The notes beneath the pieces were generated by a model, which did not search any database, was not told the DNA's origin, and was given only the letters and a program-made list of their open reading frames with translations. Position numbers and translations under genes: made by a program. Positions 38,178 through 45,625 of a stretch of 64,000 nt of DNA are shown here, piece after piece. Origin of the DNA: JAKAAZ01 sp963817855 (GTDB lineage Bacteria > Acidobacteriota > Terriglobia > Terriglobales > Acidobacteriaceae); NCBI GenBank assembly GCA_963817855.1, contig CAWFQA010000001.1, positions 1,674,001-1,738,000 on the forward strand. Direction: 5' to 3'. Position 1 is the stretch's first letter. Every line of letters begins with the position of its first letter.

Positions 38178-39125
38178 TCAAATCAGCTTGTGAAGGTTTG
38201 AGAAGGCGTCCATGACGGTTGCGGTGGTGAACAGGCGATTCTGATCGCGGAAGAGTGGATCCGGATCTCCCGGCTTCCACGGTTCCAGACAATCGCGCCG
38301 CGTCACTCGCAGCATGGGACGGCTGCTCCAGCTTCCGTCGGGCGCTTGATCTTCAACGAGCTGATCGACCAGCGGCCACACGTCCTGATCTTTCGCAATA
38401 TCAGGAAGCCACAGCAGACTAGAGAGCAGAAGCGCGGACTCAAAGGGAGTTTGCGGACGCGTGCGCAGCAGAGTTTTTCGAGTCACACTCAGATCGATGT
38501 TCAGCCGGACCGCCTCGAACAACGACAAACTTCTTTCTGTGCTATACAGAAAAGTCGTCCACCAGAACGACTTCCAAATTCCGGCAGAGGTTCTTGTGTT
38601 CAGGACAAACTGCAGGCCGCGATTCACGGACTCATTTGTCATTGGATATTTCGTGGTCAGCGCCAATACGGCCGAAGGAGTCACGTCAGGATGCGATTTG
38701 GCCCAGGTTCCAAGATCGGGGCGGCCCCGAAATGTGGCAAACCCTCCGTCTTCGCACTGGAAGCTTTCAAGGCAAGAATAGCTGGAGTCAGGCACACTTC
38801 GGCCCGCAGATGCGAGGAATAGAATTGCCAACGCTGTCGAGTCGGCGTCTGAATCGACGTGTTCGTTATATCCCCATCCGAAGTCGGGGAACATTTTCCC
38901 GGTCAGCCATTGCGAAGCGCGGGCGGTCGCGCTGGACGAGCGGTCCCTGTGATGAATATCGAGGCTCGTCAACTTCCCGCCGACATACGCAGTTGTCCAG
39001 GTCGACGATTGTCCCGGCGGCAATTCCCAGTCGATCCAACTTCCGTCCGCACGCTGCCGGCTCAGGATGTAGTCGACAGACGAACAAAGCGCGCGTTCCA
39101 AATTCTTTTTGCGAGTGCTATGCAT
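38178..39125 (-). CDS. Terpene cyclase/prenyltransferase alpha-alpha barrel protein
   Basis: 315 residues of the squalene-cyclase/prenyltransferase-repeat fold. QW-like repeats are clear: RQRADGSWIDW, ESFQCEDGGFATF and EDQAPDGSWSS. DSDADSTALAIL (about residues 92-103) aligns with the class II cyclase DxDDTA acid motif as DADSTA: the central catalytic Asp is kept, the last Asp is Ser. At 315 residues it is about half the size of squalene-hopene cyclase, a single barrel. Last gene of a five-gene operon, overlapping the previous one by 8 bases. It could be a small cyclase or a non-enzymatic relative. No substrate can be named. Confidence 0.72.
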   Translation of the reverse strand: MHSTRKKNLERALCSSVDYILSRQRADGSWIDWELPPGQSSTWTTAYVGGKLTSLDIHHRDRSSSATARASQWLTGKMFPDFGWGYNEHVDSDADSTALAILFLASAGRSVPDSSYSCLESFQCEDGGFATFRGRPDLGTWAKSHPDVTPSAVLALTTKYPMTNESVNRGLQFVLNTRTSAGIWKSFWWTTFLYSTERSLSLFEAVRLNIDLSVTRKTLLRTRPQTPFESALLLSSLLWLPDIAKDQDVWPLVDQLVEDQAPDGSWSSRPMLRVTRRDCLEPWKPGDPDPLFRDQNRLFTTATVMDAFSNLHKLI

Positions 39126-40230
39126 TGGATGTGGCTGCAGCAGTCGGATGAGGCTTCAGATAAATCGTGGTGTACTCTCGTTGCTTTTTCCAACCAAGTC
39201 CCAGGTAGACGTGTGTGTTCACCTTGGTGACGCTCATCTGTCCGGCCAGGACTTCCAGTTGGTCTGTATAGGATTGCGGGTTGATGTTGCGCAGCATCAG
39301 CCATTCCAGGCAGCAGTCTCGGGCCTGTGCATCTCCCTGAAATAAACAGTGACCGCAGAATTCGATCTTCACGTCTGGAGGAGCGTCCGCGCCCTGTTCA
39401 AACCCAACAGAGAATACGGCGGACTGCGTAGGATAGGCACGATCTTCTCCCAGCATGACCCGCGTATATTCCCTGAACGGTTCGACGGATTGCCTGCCGG
39501 CGAGATGTCGAAGCAAATTTTCGTAATAGGACACGGGGTTACCGTATCCGCTGAGATAGATTCTGCCGTTGGGATTTTCATCCTGCTGCAATGAAACTGC
39601 CATCCCAAGCGGAGTCATTTTGCCGGCGAGTACTTGTCGAAGTTGCTGGTGCGTCTTCGTATCTCCAAAGGACGCTGCGAAGTCTTCGAATTTTGCCCAT
39701 CGCTCGCTGGGCGTACCGTTCTTGCCATTGATATAAATTTTGACTGCTGATTTGCCGCCCGAAGCAAAACCCGCACCAACCCAGAAGTTTCCTCCGCGGT
39801 CCGGGTCGAGGCCGCGAGCGTCCACAGCGGACGTTCTGTGAATCAGGTCAAGAATGGAATCGAGATCTCCGTGCAGTTGCAGCAATGCCGAAAGTGCGCG
39901 AACGGTCTTGTCAATGAATTCGCGGGCTTCGGAATGCGACATGTCAGGATTGCCGGACTCGCTTAAAAATTGCAGCGGCACGGTCGGGTGGCCCAGGGCG
40001 AGAGCGAACTGGATGGGCGTGCCATCGAGGTTCAATCGCGAGGAGCGAGTTCCCGGCTTGACCGCACAGTCCAGGGAAGTTCGGCAAATCAGCTCATACG
40101 CCTGATATAGCTGTGCCGACGTTTCCTCGATCCCAACTTTGGAAATCAGCGCCTGCAGTTGCCCTGCGACCAGTTCATACCAGGAATTCTCGACGCGATC
40201 GTGACTTCGAAGGTCAACTTTCGTGGCCAC
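39118..40230 (-). CDS. Possible ABBA-fold (DMATS-like) aromatic prenyltransferase
   Basis: 370 residues. GTG 40230 is the start: AGGAGG lies 6 bases ahead, whereas an in-frame ATG further upstream falls inside the preceding gene. The pattern of repeated paired strands resembles DMATS enzymes: SSRLNLDGTPIQFALALG near the N-terminus, WVGAGFASGGKSAVKIYING, GRIYLSGYGNP, DVKIEFCGHCLF and the closing HVYLGLGWKKQREYTTIYLKP. In that family such strands line the prenyl diphosphate pocket with Lys and Tyr residues. This is recognition by pattern only. A neighbouring terpene-cyclase-fold gene makes the idea more attractive. If wrong, it is an unknown cytosolic protein. Overlaps the next gene by 8 bases. 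Confidence 0.45.
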   Translation of the reverse strand: MATKVDLRSHDRVENSWYELVAGQLQALISKVGIEETSAQLYQAYELICRTSLDCAVKPGTRSSRLNLDGTPIQFALALGHPTVPLQFLSESGNPDMSHSEAREFIDKTVRALSALLQLHGDLDSILDLIHRTSAVDARGLDPDRGGNFWVGAGFASGGKSAVKIYINGKNGTPSERWAKFEDFAASFGDTKTHQQLRQVLAGKMTPLGMAVSLQQDENPNGRIYLSGYGNPVSYYENLLRHLAGRQSVEPFREYTRVMLGEDRAYPTQSAVFSVGFEQGADAPPDVKIEFCGHCLFQGDAQARDCCLEWLMLRNINPQSYTDQLEVLAGQMSVTKVNTHVYLGLGWKKQREYTTIYLKPHPTAAATSNA

Positions 40231-40240
40231 CGAAATCCTC

Positions 40241-41008
40241 CTATGCTCTCTTTGCTTTGTGTTCGGGCAGCGCTGCCTTCTTCCAGCCGGCTCGCGTATG
40301 TTCAGGCCGGCCGGCGGGTCCATCATCCGCTTTCACGAGTTCAAGCGTGATGCGAGCAGGCGCGTTCGCCTGGAACAGCACGGCCTGACCGGGTTGAAGC
40401 TCCAGGCTGGCAGGCTCAAAACCGCTTTCGGAGCAGAGGACCTTCGCCGGGCTCGGTGGGCGATAGGCTGTCTTTCCGAGCTTTGGATAGCCAACCGTGA
40501 TCTTGCCTTTGGCTTTCGCGTTCAATCCGTTTGACGCGGAATATGTTCCGGGCCGCAGAATGACAGCCGAGAAGATGTCCTCGCCTTTCAGTTCGCGGCT
40601 GTCGAACTGATTCTGCTGCCGGGGGTCCTCGGCAGCTTTGCTGGCGCGTACTGCATAGCCGCCGGCGCCCGCCGACACGTGGAAGACCGCATATCCCTTT
40701 GGGTTCAGCTCGAATGTGGTTTCCGCCTTGCTGCCGTCTCCCTGGCAGCCGCAGGTTGTGGGAGTAGCGGAGGTCGCAGGCGCAGGCAGGCTGGTGTCGA
40801 AAGCTGCGAGATCGATATTGGCCTGCGCGACCGGGCTGTTCTTATCCACGTTGATGTAGAATTTGCCGATGCTCTCGCCGCCGCGGTAGACGACGCCTCT
40901 GTATTGGCCAGCTTCCAGAAAGCGATGCGTCACGCCTCCGAGCATGGTGAGTGAGCCGCTATCCAATCCGACTTGCGTAAACAGATTCTGGTCAAAAGTC
41001 ATTTTCAT
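40241..41008 (-). CDS. Unknown protein with Cys-rich linker
   Basis: 255 residues, not recognised, no signal peptide. Two beta-rich halves (about 1-75 and 100-235) flank an Ala/Pro/Thr linker with TTCGCQGDG (about 82-92). The first half has FYINVDKNSPVAQ and the second VFHVSAGAGGYAVRAS. The C-terminal 20 residues are Lys/Ala/Pro-rich. Two bases separate its ATG from the previous stop, and ten bases from the next start, so it is co-translated with its neighbours in the ECF-controlled operon. Confidence 0.7.
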   Translation of the reverse strand: MKMTFDQNLFTQVGLDSGSLTMLGGVTHRFLEAGQYRGVVYRGGESIGKFYINVDKNSPVAQANIDLAAFDTSLPAPATSATPTTCGCQGDGSKAETTFELNPKGYAVFHVSAGAGGYAVRASKAAEDPRQQNQFDSRELKGEDIFSAVILRPGTYSASNGLNAKAKGKITVGYPKLGKTAYRPPSPAKVLCSESGFEPASLELQPGQAVLFQANAPARITLELVKADDGPAGRPEHTRAGWKKAALPEHKAKRA

Positions 41009-41010
41009 GG

Positions 41011-41922
41011 CTATGCACCCACATTCGCTTGGACGATCATTTCTTGTGAGTCAATGGTTGCGGCCAGGTTCCGAATGGGAATCTTGACCGGAATGAGGCC
41101 CCCGCTCGCGGGAAGAATCGGGAATGGATCCTCGAATTGAAAGAGAGGATACTTGCTGGCAAAATAGTCTGCGATCGCAGTCTCCAGCAGACCAATCAAG
41201 CCGAAAACATTCCCCAGTAAGTTGGAAAGCCATTCGGCGATGCTGGTTGTAATACCGAGCAGGCCGGTGATCAGGTCGACGATCGGCCCCAGGAACGCCA
41301 TGATCAGGTCAACCGCCCAACCCGGCAGCCATGACGGGAACAGATTGTGAATGGCGTTATTAATGGCATTGACCAAAATGTTGTCAATGGTGGCAGGCAC
41401 GTCGATCAGCGCGACATTTACCCAAACCGGATCGATATAAATCTGCCATTGGTTGGAATGTCCGTTCAGCTCCGCATCCAGATCTGTCCAGCCTGCGAGG
41501 CGTGCCGGATCGACGTAGTATTTGGGCACCAGATTTGCCTTCAGGTCCGTGATCTGCGATGTAAGGCCGGAGAGGTTCAGGTCCACGCAGATGGGACCGC
41601 CGATGCAGAATCCGGGGAAGCCCACGAGACATCCGTTCCATGGATCGGGAACGATGCAGAAGCTGGGAATGCAGAACCCAGGCAGGTCAAGACACAATTT
41701 AAAGTCGAGAGTCCCGAAGACAATGTCGACGTCCTGCAGCTCGAAGGTGTTGTCGTTGTTTAACTGTAGATTGCCGCCAGACAGGTGCACGCTGACGGAA
41801 TAGCTTGCGGAGAACGGCCCGAAGTTGGCGCTATCGGACTTTGTGAAGCTGAAATTCTTCTCCACTTCATTGAACAGTTGTTGAAAGGCTTTGGCAGATG
41901 CTGCGATCGTGATATGGCTCAT
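41011..41922 (-). CDS. Unknown protein with Cys-Pro motifs and hydrophobic centre
   Basis: 303 residues, not recognised. N-terminal beta-rich part (FSASYSVSVHLSGGNLQL) leads to a Cys/Pro cluster (LPGFCIPSFCIVPD and FPGFCIGGPICVDL), and residues about 205-255 are strongly hydrophobic (WLPGWAVDLIMAFLGPIVDLITGLLG), perhaps an amphipathic or membrane-inserting helix pair. There is no signal peptide. Start overlaps the upstream stop by 4 bases (ATGA), implying translational coupling. The pairing of a lipid-like pocket pattern with hydrophobic helices recalls lipid-binding or pore-forming proteins, but that is only a thought. Confidence 0.72.
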   Translation of the reverse strand: MSHITIAASAKAFQQLFNEVEKNFSFTKSDSANFGPFSASYSVSVHLSGGNLQLNNDNTFELQDVDIVFGTLDFKLCLDLPGFCIPSFCIVPDPWNGCLVGFPGFCIGGPICVDLNLSGLTSQITDLKANLVPKYYVDPARLAGWTDLDAELNGHSNQWQIYIDPVWVNVALIDVPATIDNILVNAINNAIHNLFPSWLPGWAVDLIMAFLGPIVDLITGLLGITTSIAEWLSNLLGNVFGLIGLLETAIADYFASKYPLFQFEDPFPILPASGGLIPVKIPIRNLAATIDSQEMIVQANVGA

Positions 41923-42743
41923 GGCGCCACCGTAATCGAGATGAATACCTTCAATTGATCGTCCTCAATTGCAGGGTTGTTGGGTATGGGAGGATTCGGG
42001 GTGAGCTGCGCCGTAATGGTGGCCAGGCTCAGCAGCGGCAGGTCGAACAGCATGGTGGATATTGGAAAGATCAGCTTTTCCTTCAACATCAATTCGAAGG
42101 TCGTCTTCAGATAGCAGTTGATGTTCTCGGAGAGCCCCTTCGGCTCAATTCCGACAACATCCACGCTGTCGACGATTCCCACTAGAGAGGGCTTTCCAGC
42201 GATCGACTGTACCGTGACGTGCGCCACCACGTAGGCATCCAGGCAGAAACAGACAAGTTTGCGCGTGGGTGGAACCACTTCCTGTGGCTGCCGGACATTG
42301 GTCGCGTCACCGTAGTTCGTTGGCGACGGCAGGAAGCCTTTTACGAATTCGCTCGGGCAATCCATCCCGCCGCAAATCTTCACATGTATGGCGAGATGCT
42401 GCGCGGCGAGCGGCGGACTCAATGCCGGTGGAAGCGTCACTAGATTGCCAGGATGAAAATCCACCTCGGCCTTGACTAGTTCCACGCAGAAATTAAGTCC
42501 TACCGGCGGCGAGTCCGCGCCCAGAATCGGAACCGGACTGACGACCTTGAAGAGCGGATTGTTGTAGTGGGTTACGTCGATGGTATGTGCCACCGGGACA
42601 CAGGCAAGTTGTGGATGATCGCTGACGTATTGCGTGGCGTAGTTGAACCACGACGGACGCTGTCGCATGACGTGTTGCGCGACCAGGTTGATACCGTCCT
42701 CGTGCACGGCAGCGTATAGGTCGCAATTGTCGGTGTATCCCAT
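41919..42743 (-). CDS. Unknown protein, first gene of ECF-controlled operon
   Basis: 274 residues, not recognised. ATG 42743 is chosen because GGGGAG lies 5 bases ahead; the upstream ATG (42776) has no such site. Cysteines are frequent (LACVPVAH, LNFCVEL, VKICGGMDCPSEF, LVCFCLDAYV), and VVAHVTVQSIAGKPSLVGIVDSVDVVGIEP suggests a beta sandwich. No signal peptide or membrane helix. It shares the feature of beta strands with paired Cys with the next gene, so the two may be partners or distant relatives. Confidence 0.72.
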   Translation of the reverse strand: MGYTDNCDLYAAVHEDGINLVAQHVMRQRPSWFNYATQYVSDHPQLACVPVAHTIDVTHYNNPLFKVVSPVPILGADSPPVGLNFCVELVKAEVDFHPGNLVTLPPALSPPLAAQHLAIHVKICGGMDCPSEFVKGFLPSPTNYGDATNVRQPQEVVPPTRKLVCFCLDAYVVAHVTVQSIAGKPSLVGIVDSVDVVGIEPKGLSENINCYLKTTFELMLKEKLIFPISTMLFDLPLLSLATITAQLTPNPPIPNNPAIEDDQLKVFISITVAP

Positions 42744-42846
42744 AGTCACTCCCCAGGAATCAGCGGACTTGGACAAATCTACAATTCAAGTTCTCGACGG
42801 CACTCAGAGATCGGTGATTCTCGCTGAGTCCATCTTCACTGTGCTG

Positions 42847-42874
42847 ATAGTGCTTGGGTCGCCGAAAGCGTTTC
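42847..42874 (-). promoter_or_regulatory. ECF sigma promoter, GAAACG-N16-CACTAT, for leftward operon
   Basis: On the minus strand GAAACG (42874-42869) and CACTAT (42852-42847) with a 16-base spacer, about 103 bases before the start codon at 42743. Confidence 0.65.
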
Positions 42875-42919
42875 ACGCGATCCAAACTTTTCCTCAATCG
42901 CACATCCGTTCTCCAGTTT

Positions 42920-42947
42920 GTAACGTTCTTGCGTCAGCGTTCACTAT
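42920..42947 (+). promoter_or_regulatory. ECF sigma promoter, GTAACG-N16-CACTAT, for 42970 gene
   Basis: GTAACG (42920-42925) and CACTAT (42942-42947), 16-base spacer. The start codon at 42970 is only 22 bases beyond, giving a very short leader that still contains GAGGG. Confidence 0.72.
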
Positions 42948-42969
42948 CCAGCCGTAGAGGGTTGCGAAT

Positions 42970-43347
42970 ATGAGATTGGCGAATGATCGGAAGTACCCGA
43001 CCCGTTCTTATCGGAATGATGACGACTTCGCCTTCTTTGGAAATTCTTCTCTCCCGGATCTATCAACACGCAACGCAGCGCGATTCGGCGGAGAGTTCTC
43101 TGTGACTCGGCATGCAACTCCCGCAGAAAGCATGCTGTCAGGTCACGCGATTGCATCTGCGCGGACTGGCTTTATACAAGGCAAACAGGATTCCGGGGTC
43201 ACGTCGTCTCCGGTGACGACCGACAGTGAAATGGCCAGCGAGCCTGCGTTTTGCTACCGCGCGACTTTGTTCGACTGTGTGATGGATTATCTGGATCGAC
43301 AGGATCGAAGGGCCGCACAACTTCAATCATCCAAGAGCGCAGAGTGA
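42970..43347 (+). CDS. Small hypothetical protein before the sigma factor gene
   Basis: 125 residues, no recognised domain, composition rich in Arg, Ser, Asp and Ala, no hydrophobic segment. It would be hard to trust alone, but an exact ECF-type promoter ends 22 bases before its ATG and GAGGG sits at a suitable distance. It lies 90 bases upstream of the sigma factor gene on the same strand. Confidence 0.5.
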   Translation: MRLANDRKYPTRSYRNDDDFAFFGNSSLPDLSTRNAARFGGEFSVTRHATPAESMLSGHAIASARTGFIQGKQDSGVTSSPVTTDSEMASEPAFCYRATLFDCVMDYLDRQDRRAAQLQSSKSAE

Positions 43348-43371
43348 GGCAAGCGTCACGAACATAACTAT

Positions 43372-43399
43372 TTGTACGCAGTTCCTCCCGGTGTAATAT
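43372..43399 (+). promoter_or_regulatory. Sigma70-type promoter for ECF sigma gene
   Basis: TTGTAC (43372-43377) and TAATAT (43394-43399) with 16 bases between, 37 bases before the GTG. The ECF hexamers are not seen here, so the sigma gene appears to be made by housekeeping polymerase. Confidence 0.5.
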
Positions 43400-43436
43400 T
43401 GGGGCCTAGGCTTCAACGGACTCGGAGGAACGGTGC

Positions 43437-44015
43437 GTGCAATTCTTCGCTTTTGACGCATCCTATGTCGAAAAGCTTCGATCGGGTGACGCTCGAGTCG
43501 AAGCGCATTTCGTGAGCTATTTCAGCGAACTCATCCGGTTGAAGCTGCGGTCCCGATTGAGTTCCAGCGAAGCGATCGAAGACGTGCGCCAGGAGACCTT
43601 TGCGCGAGTAATCGGCTCGTTGCGAGCCGAAGGCGGCGTCCGACAGGCGGAGCGGCTGGGAGCCTTTGTGAATTCCATTTGCAATAACGTCCTGCTGGAA
43701 CATTATCGTTCCAAACGCAAGAAGGAATCGAGCCTGGATGAAGAGCCGGAAACGGTCTTCGTTCATCAGGGGCCCACCGCGCTCAACATGCTGGAAACCC
43801 AGGACACATCCAAGACAGTGCGGAAAATCCTGAGCCAGCTGACGGAGCGGGACCGGAATCTCCTTGAGGCGGTGCTGCTGGATGAGCGCGACAAGGATAT
43901 TGTCTGCGCAGAATTCGGAATCAACCGAGAATACTTAAGGGTGCTGGTCCACCGCGCAAAACAGTCGTTCAAAGCCTTGTACGTACAGCAGGTAGGCGAA
44001 AAGGATTTGTTTTAA
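43437..44015 (+). CDS. ECF-type RNA polymerase sigma factor
   Basis: 192 residues. GTG 43437 has CGGAGGA 8 bases upstream. Sigma region 2 covers about residues 20-90, with LSSSEAIEDVRQETFARVIGS (given as EDVRQETFARV) and AFVNSICNNVLLEHYRSKRK; region 4 covers about 125-180, with LSQLTERDRNLLEAVLLDE and the helix-turn-helix FGINREYLRVLVHRAKQSFKA. No extra C-terminal domain. The next gene encodes a zinc-finger anti-sigma-like protein, the usual partner. The repeated GTAACG-N16-CACTAT promoters around the cluster are probably its targets; this is inference from their location. Confidence 0.92.
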   Translation: MQFFAFDASYVEKLRSGDARVEAHFVSYFSELIRLKLRSRLSSSEAIEDVRQETFARVIGSLRAEGGVRQAERLGAFVNSICNNVLLEHYRSKRKKESSLDEEPETVFVHQGPTALNMLETQDTSKTVRKILSQLTERDRNLLEAVLLDERDKDIVCAEFGINREYLRVLVHRAKQSFKALYVQQVGEKDLF

Positions 44016-44022
44016 CGAGAAT

Positions 44023-44050
44023 GTAACGTTTTTGCCAGTTTTGGCACTAT
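44023..44050 (+). promoter_or_regulatory. ECF sigma promoter, GTAACG-N16-CACTAT, for anti-sigma/CHAT operon
   Basis: GTAACG (44023-44028) and CACTAT (44045-44050), 16-base spacer, starting 8 bases after the sigma gene stop; the anti-sigma ATG follows 18 bases after the -10 box. This would give feedback control of the anti-sigma and CHAT genes. Confidence 0.75.
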
Positions 44051-44068
44051 AGATGCAGGATGTGATTG

Positions 44069-44758
44069 ATGAATCATCAAGATGCGACACAGACCATGGT
44101 GGTCGAGAAATATGTGCTCAACGAGTTGACGCCCGAATTGCGTGCCGAATTCGAAGAGCACTATTTCGAGTGCGCAGAATGCGCGATGGACCTGCGCGCT
44201 ACGGCCGCATTTCTGGATGCGGCAAAGGCCGAATTCAAGGCTGCTTCCGCTACAAAACGATTGCCTGTAGCTGCCCCCAAAACGAGGGGACCATGGCTAT
44301 GGAGGCCTTCCATTGTCACGCCGGCGCTGGCGGCCTGCCTGCTTTTCATTGTGTATCAAAACACAGTGGTCGTTCCACGGCTACACCAGCAGATCGCGCA
44401 ATTCAGCTCGCCAGAGGTTGTGCCCTCGGTCTCACTGATCGGTGGGGCCAGCCGCGGTGGTGTAATCCCTTCGATGACTGTTCTTGCTGGCCATCCGTTC
44501 GTATTGCTCATGGATATTCCGACGCAAGACCGGTTCTCTTCCTATACCTGCTCGCTATACACCCCCACTGGCAAGCTCGCATGGCAGGTCCATGTGTCGG
44601 CGCAAGAAGCAAAAGATACAATTTCGATCACAGTGCCGGCGGCAGACAGGATGGATGGGAAATATTCCCTGCATGTGCAGGGAAACACAAGTGCTTCCAA
44701 TCCACAAACTCCAGTCGACCTGGCGCGGTATAGCTTCATACTGAAGACCCCGAAATAA
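44069..44758 (+). CDS. Zinc-finger anti-sigma-like membrane protein
   Basis: 229 residues. ATG 44069 follows AGGA. The N-terminal cytoplasmic domain has the ZAS signature HxxxCxxC as His31, Cys35, Cys38 (HYFECAEC), which in this family holds the sigma factor. A single membrane helix follows (about residues 82-103, TPALAACLLFIVYQN). The outer part (about 115-229) is beta-rich: FVLLMDIPTQDRFSSYTC, LAWQVHVSAQEAKDTISI, DGKYSLHV. The protein would keep the sigma factor inactive at the membrane until a signal, possibly proteolysis, frees it. It is followed at once by an unknown protein and a TPR-CHAT protease, the natural candidate for that signal. Confidence 0.85.
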   Translation: MNHQDATQTMVVEKYVLNELTPELRAEFEEHYFECAECAMDLRATAAFLDAAKAEFKAASATKRLPVAAPKTRGPWLWRPSIVTPALAACLLFIVYQNTVVVPRLHQQIAQFSSPEVVPSVSLIGGASRGGVIPSMTVLAGHPFVLLMDIPTQDRFSSYTCSLYTPTGKLAWQVHVSAQEAKDTISITVPAADRMDGKYSLHVQGNTSASNPQTPVDLARYSFILKTPK

Positions 44759-44782
44759 CATTTGCGCATCAAGGGAGTGGAT

Positions 44783-45625
44783 ATGCAGTCCAACGCCAAA
44801 AAAGTGTTCTATTACCATGCCGATGCCAATTCGCTGGGTGGATACATCAAAGAGCCACTTGAAGCGGTCATTCCGGATGTATCCTCACTCTCTCTGCCCG
44901 CTGTGGGTGGATATGTAACACATCGCTCGAAATCCTTGAATTTCAAAGAGATCGTCACCTGTCGCTCCGCCTATACACGGGTATCCGGCCATGCGATCGG
45001 TGAGGATGGTCCCTGGTCGACGCAGGTGACCGCAGTGGTCGAAGGGTTGAATATCCTCGAAATTGTTACGGCAGAGAGAATTGTGTCGCAAATATCCGTA
45101 GAGCATCCACGCGAGGGGACTGGGGTCAGCATCTCCTTTGCGGGCAGCCGTTTCGAGGGATTGCGAATTGGGGGAAGGGAAGTCTGTCCTCGGCTGAACT
45201 CGCGCTTGATGGGTATCGGCTCGGAGGCGGATAATGATTCCTTGCCGATTTTGTGGCCTGCGCTACTGCAAGCAGGGCACGGGCAGGCCCGCGAAATAGT
45301 CCGAAGCGTGAGCGGGAAGGCGAAGCGAAGCGGCTACGAATGGGCTTTGCAGCGGTATGGGTGGATGGACGAGAAGCGTGAGCAGAAAAAAGACGGATGT
45401 GTTCTATGTTCCCTGGTGGATGGCGTAGAAGGCACAGTTCCGGGCAAGACGATCGGCCACTTCGTGGAAATTCCGGATTTTGGCAGAATTTTTCTCGGAG
45501 AAATACTGGCCTTTCCCCACTCGATTCAACTCACCATGGTTCGGGCCGAGTTAGGCTGCAACGTTCACGGCAAGGTCAGCGCATCTTCAAGTCACATCAA
45601 CGGCAGCACTATGCCTCCGTCCTAG
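44783..45625 (+). CDS. Unknown protein between anti-sigma and CHAT genes
   Basis: 280 residues, not recognised. ATG 44783 has AAGGGAG at good spacing, better than the start 21 bases upstream. The first 140 residues are beta-rich (FYYHADANSLGGYIKEP, STQVTAVVEGLNILEIVTAERI, SISFAGSRFEGLRIGG), in an arrangement loosely like choice-of-anchor P proteins. The middle is charged (KAKRSGYEWALQRYG, DEKREQKKDG), and the end is beta again (GRIFLGEILAFPHSIQLTMVRAELG). No signal peptide. Its place between an anti-sigma protein and a CHAT protease makes it a candidate protease substrate or adaptor. Confidence 0.72.
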   Translation: MQSNAKKVFYYHADANSLGGYIKEPLEAVIPDVSSLSLPAVGGYVTHRSKSLNFKEIVTCRSAYTRVSGHAIGEDGPWSTQVTAVVEGLNILEIVTAERIVSQISVEHPREGTGVSISFAGSRFEGLRIGGREVCPRLNSRLMGIGSEADNDSLPILWPALLQAGHGQAREIVRSVSGKAKRSGYEWALQRYGWMDEKREQKKDGCVLCSLVDGVEGTVPGKTIGHFVEIPDFGRIFLGEILAFPHSIQLTMVRAELGCNVHGKVSASSSHINGSTMPPS

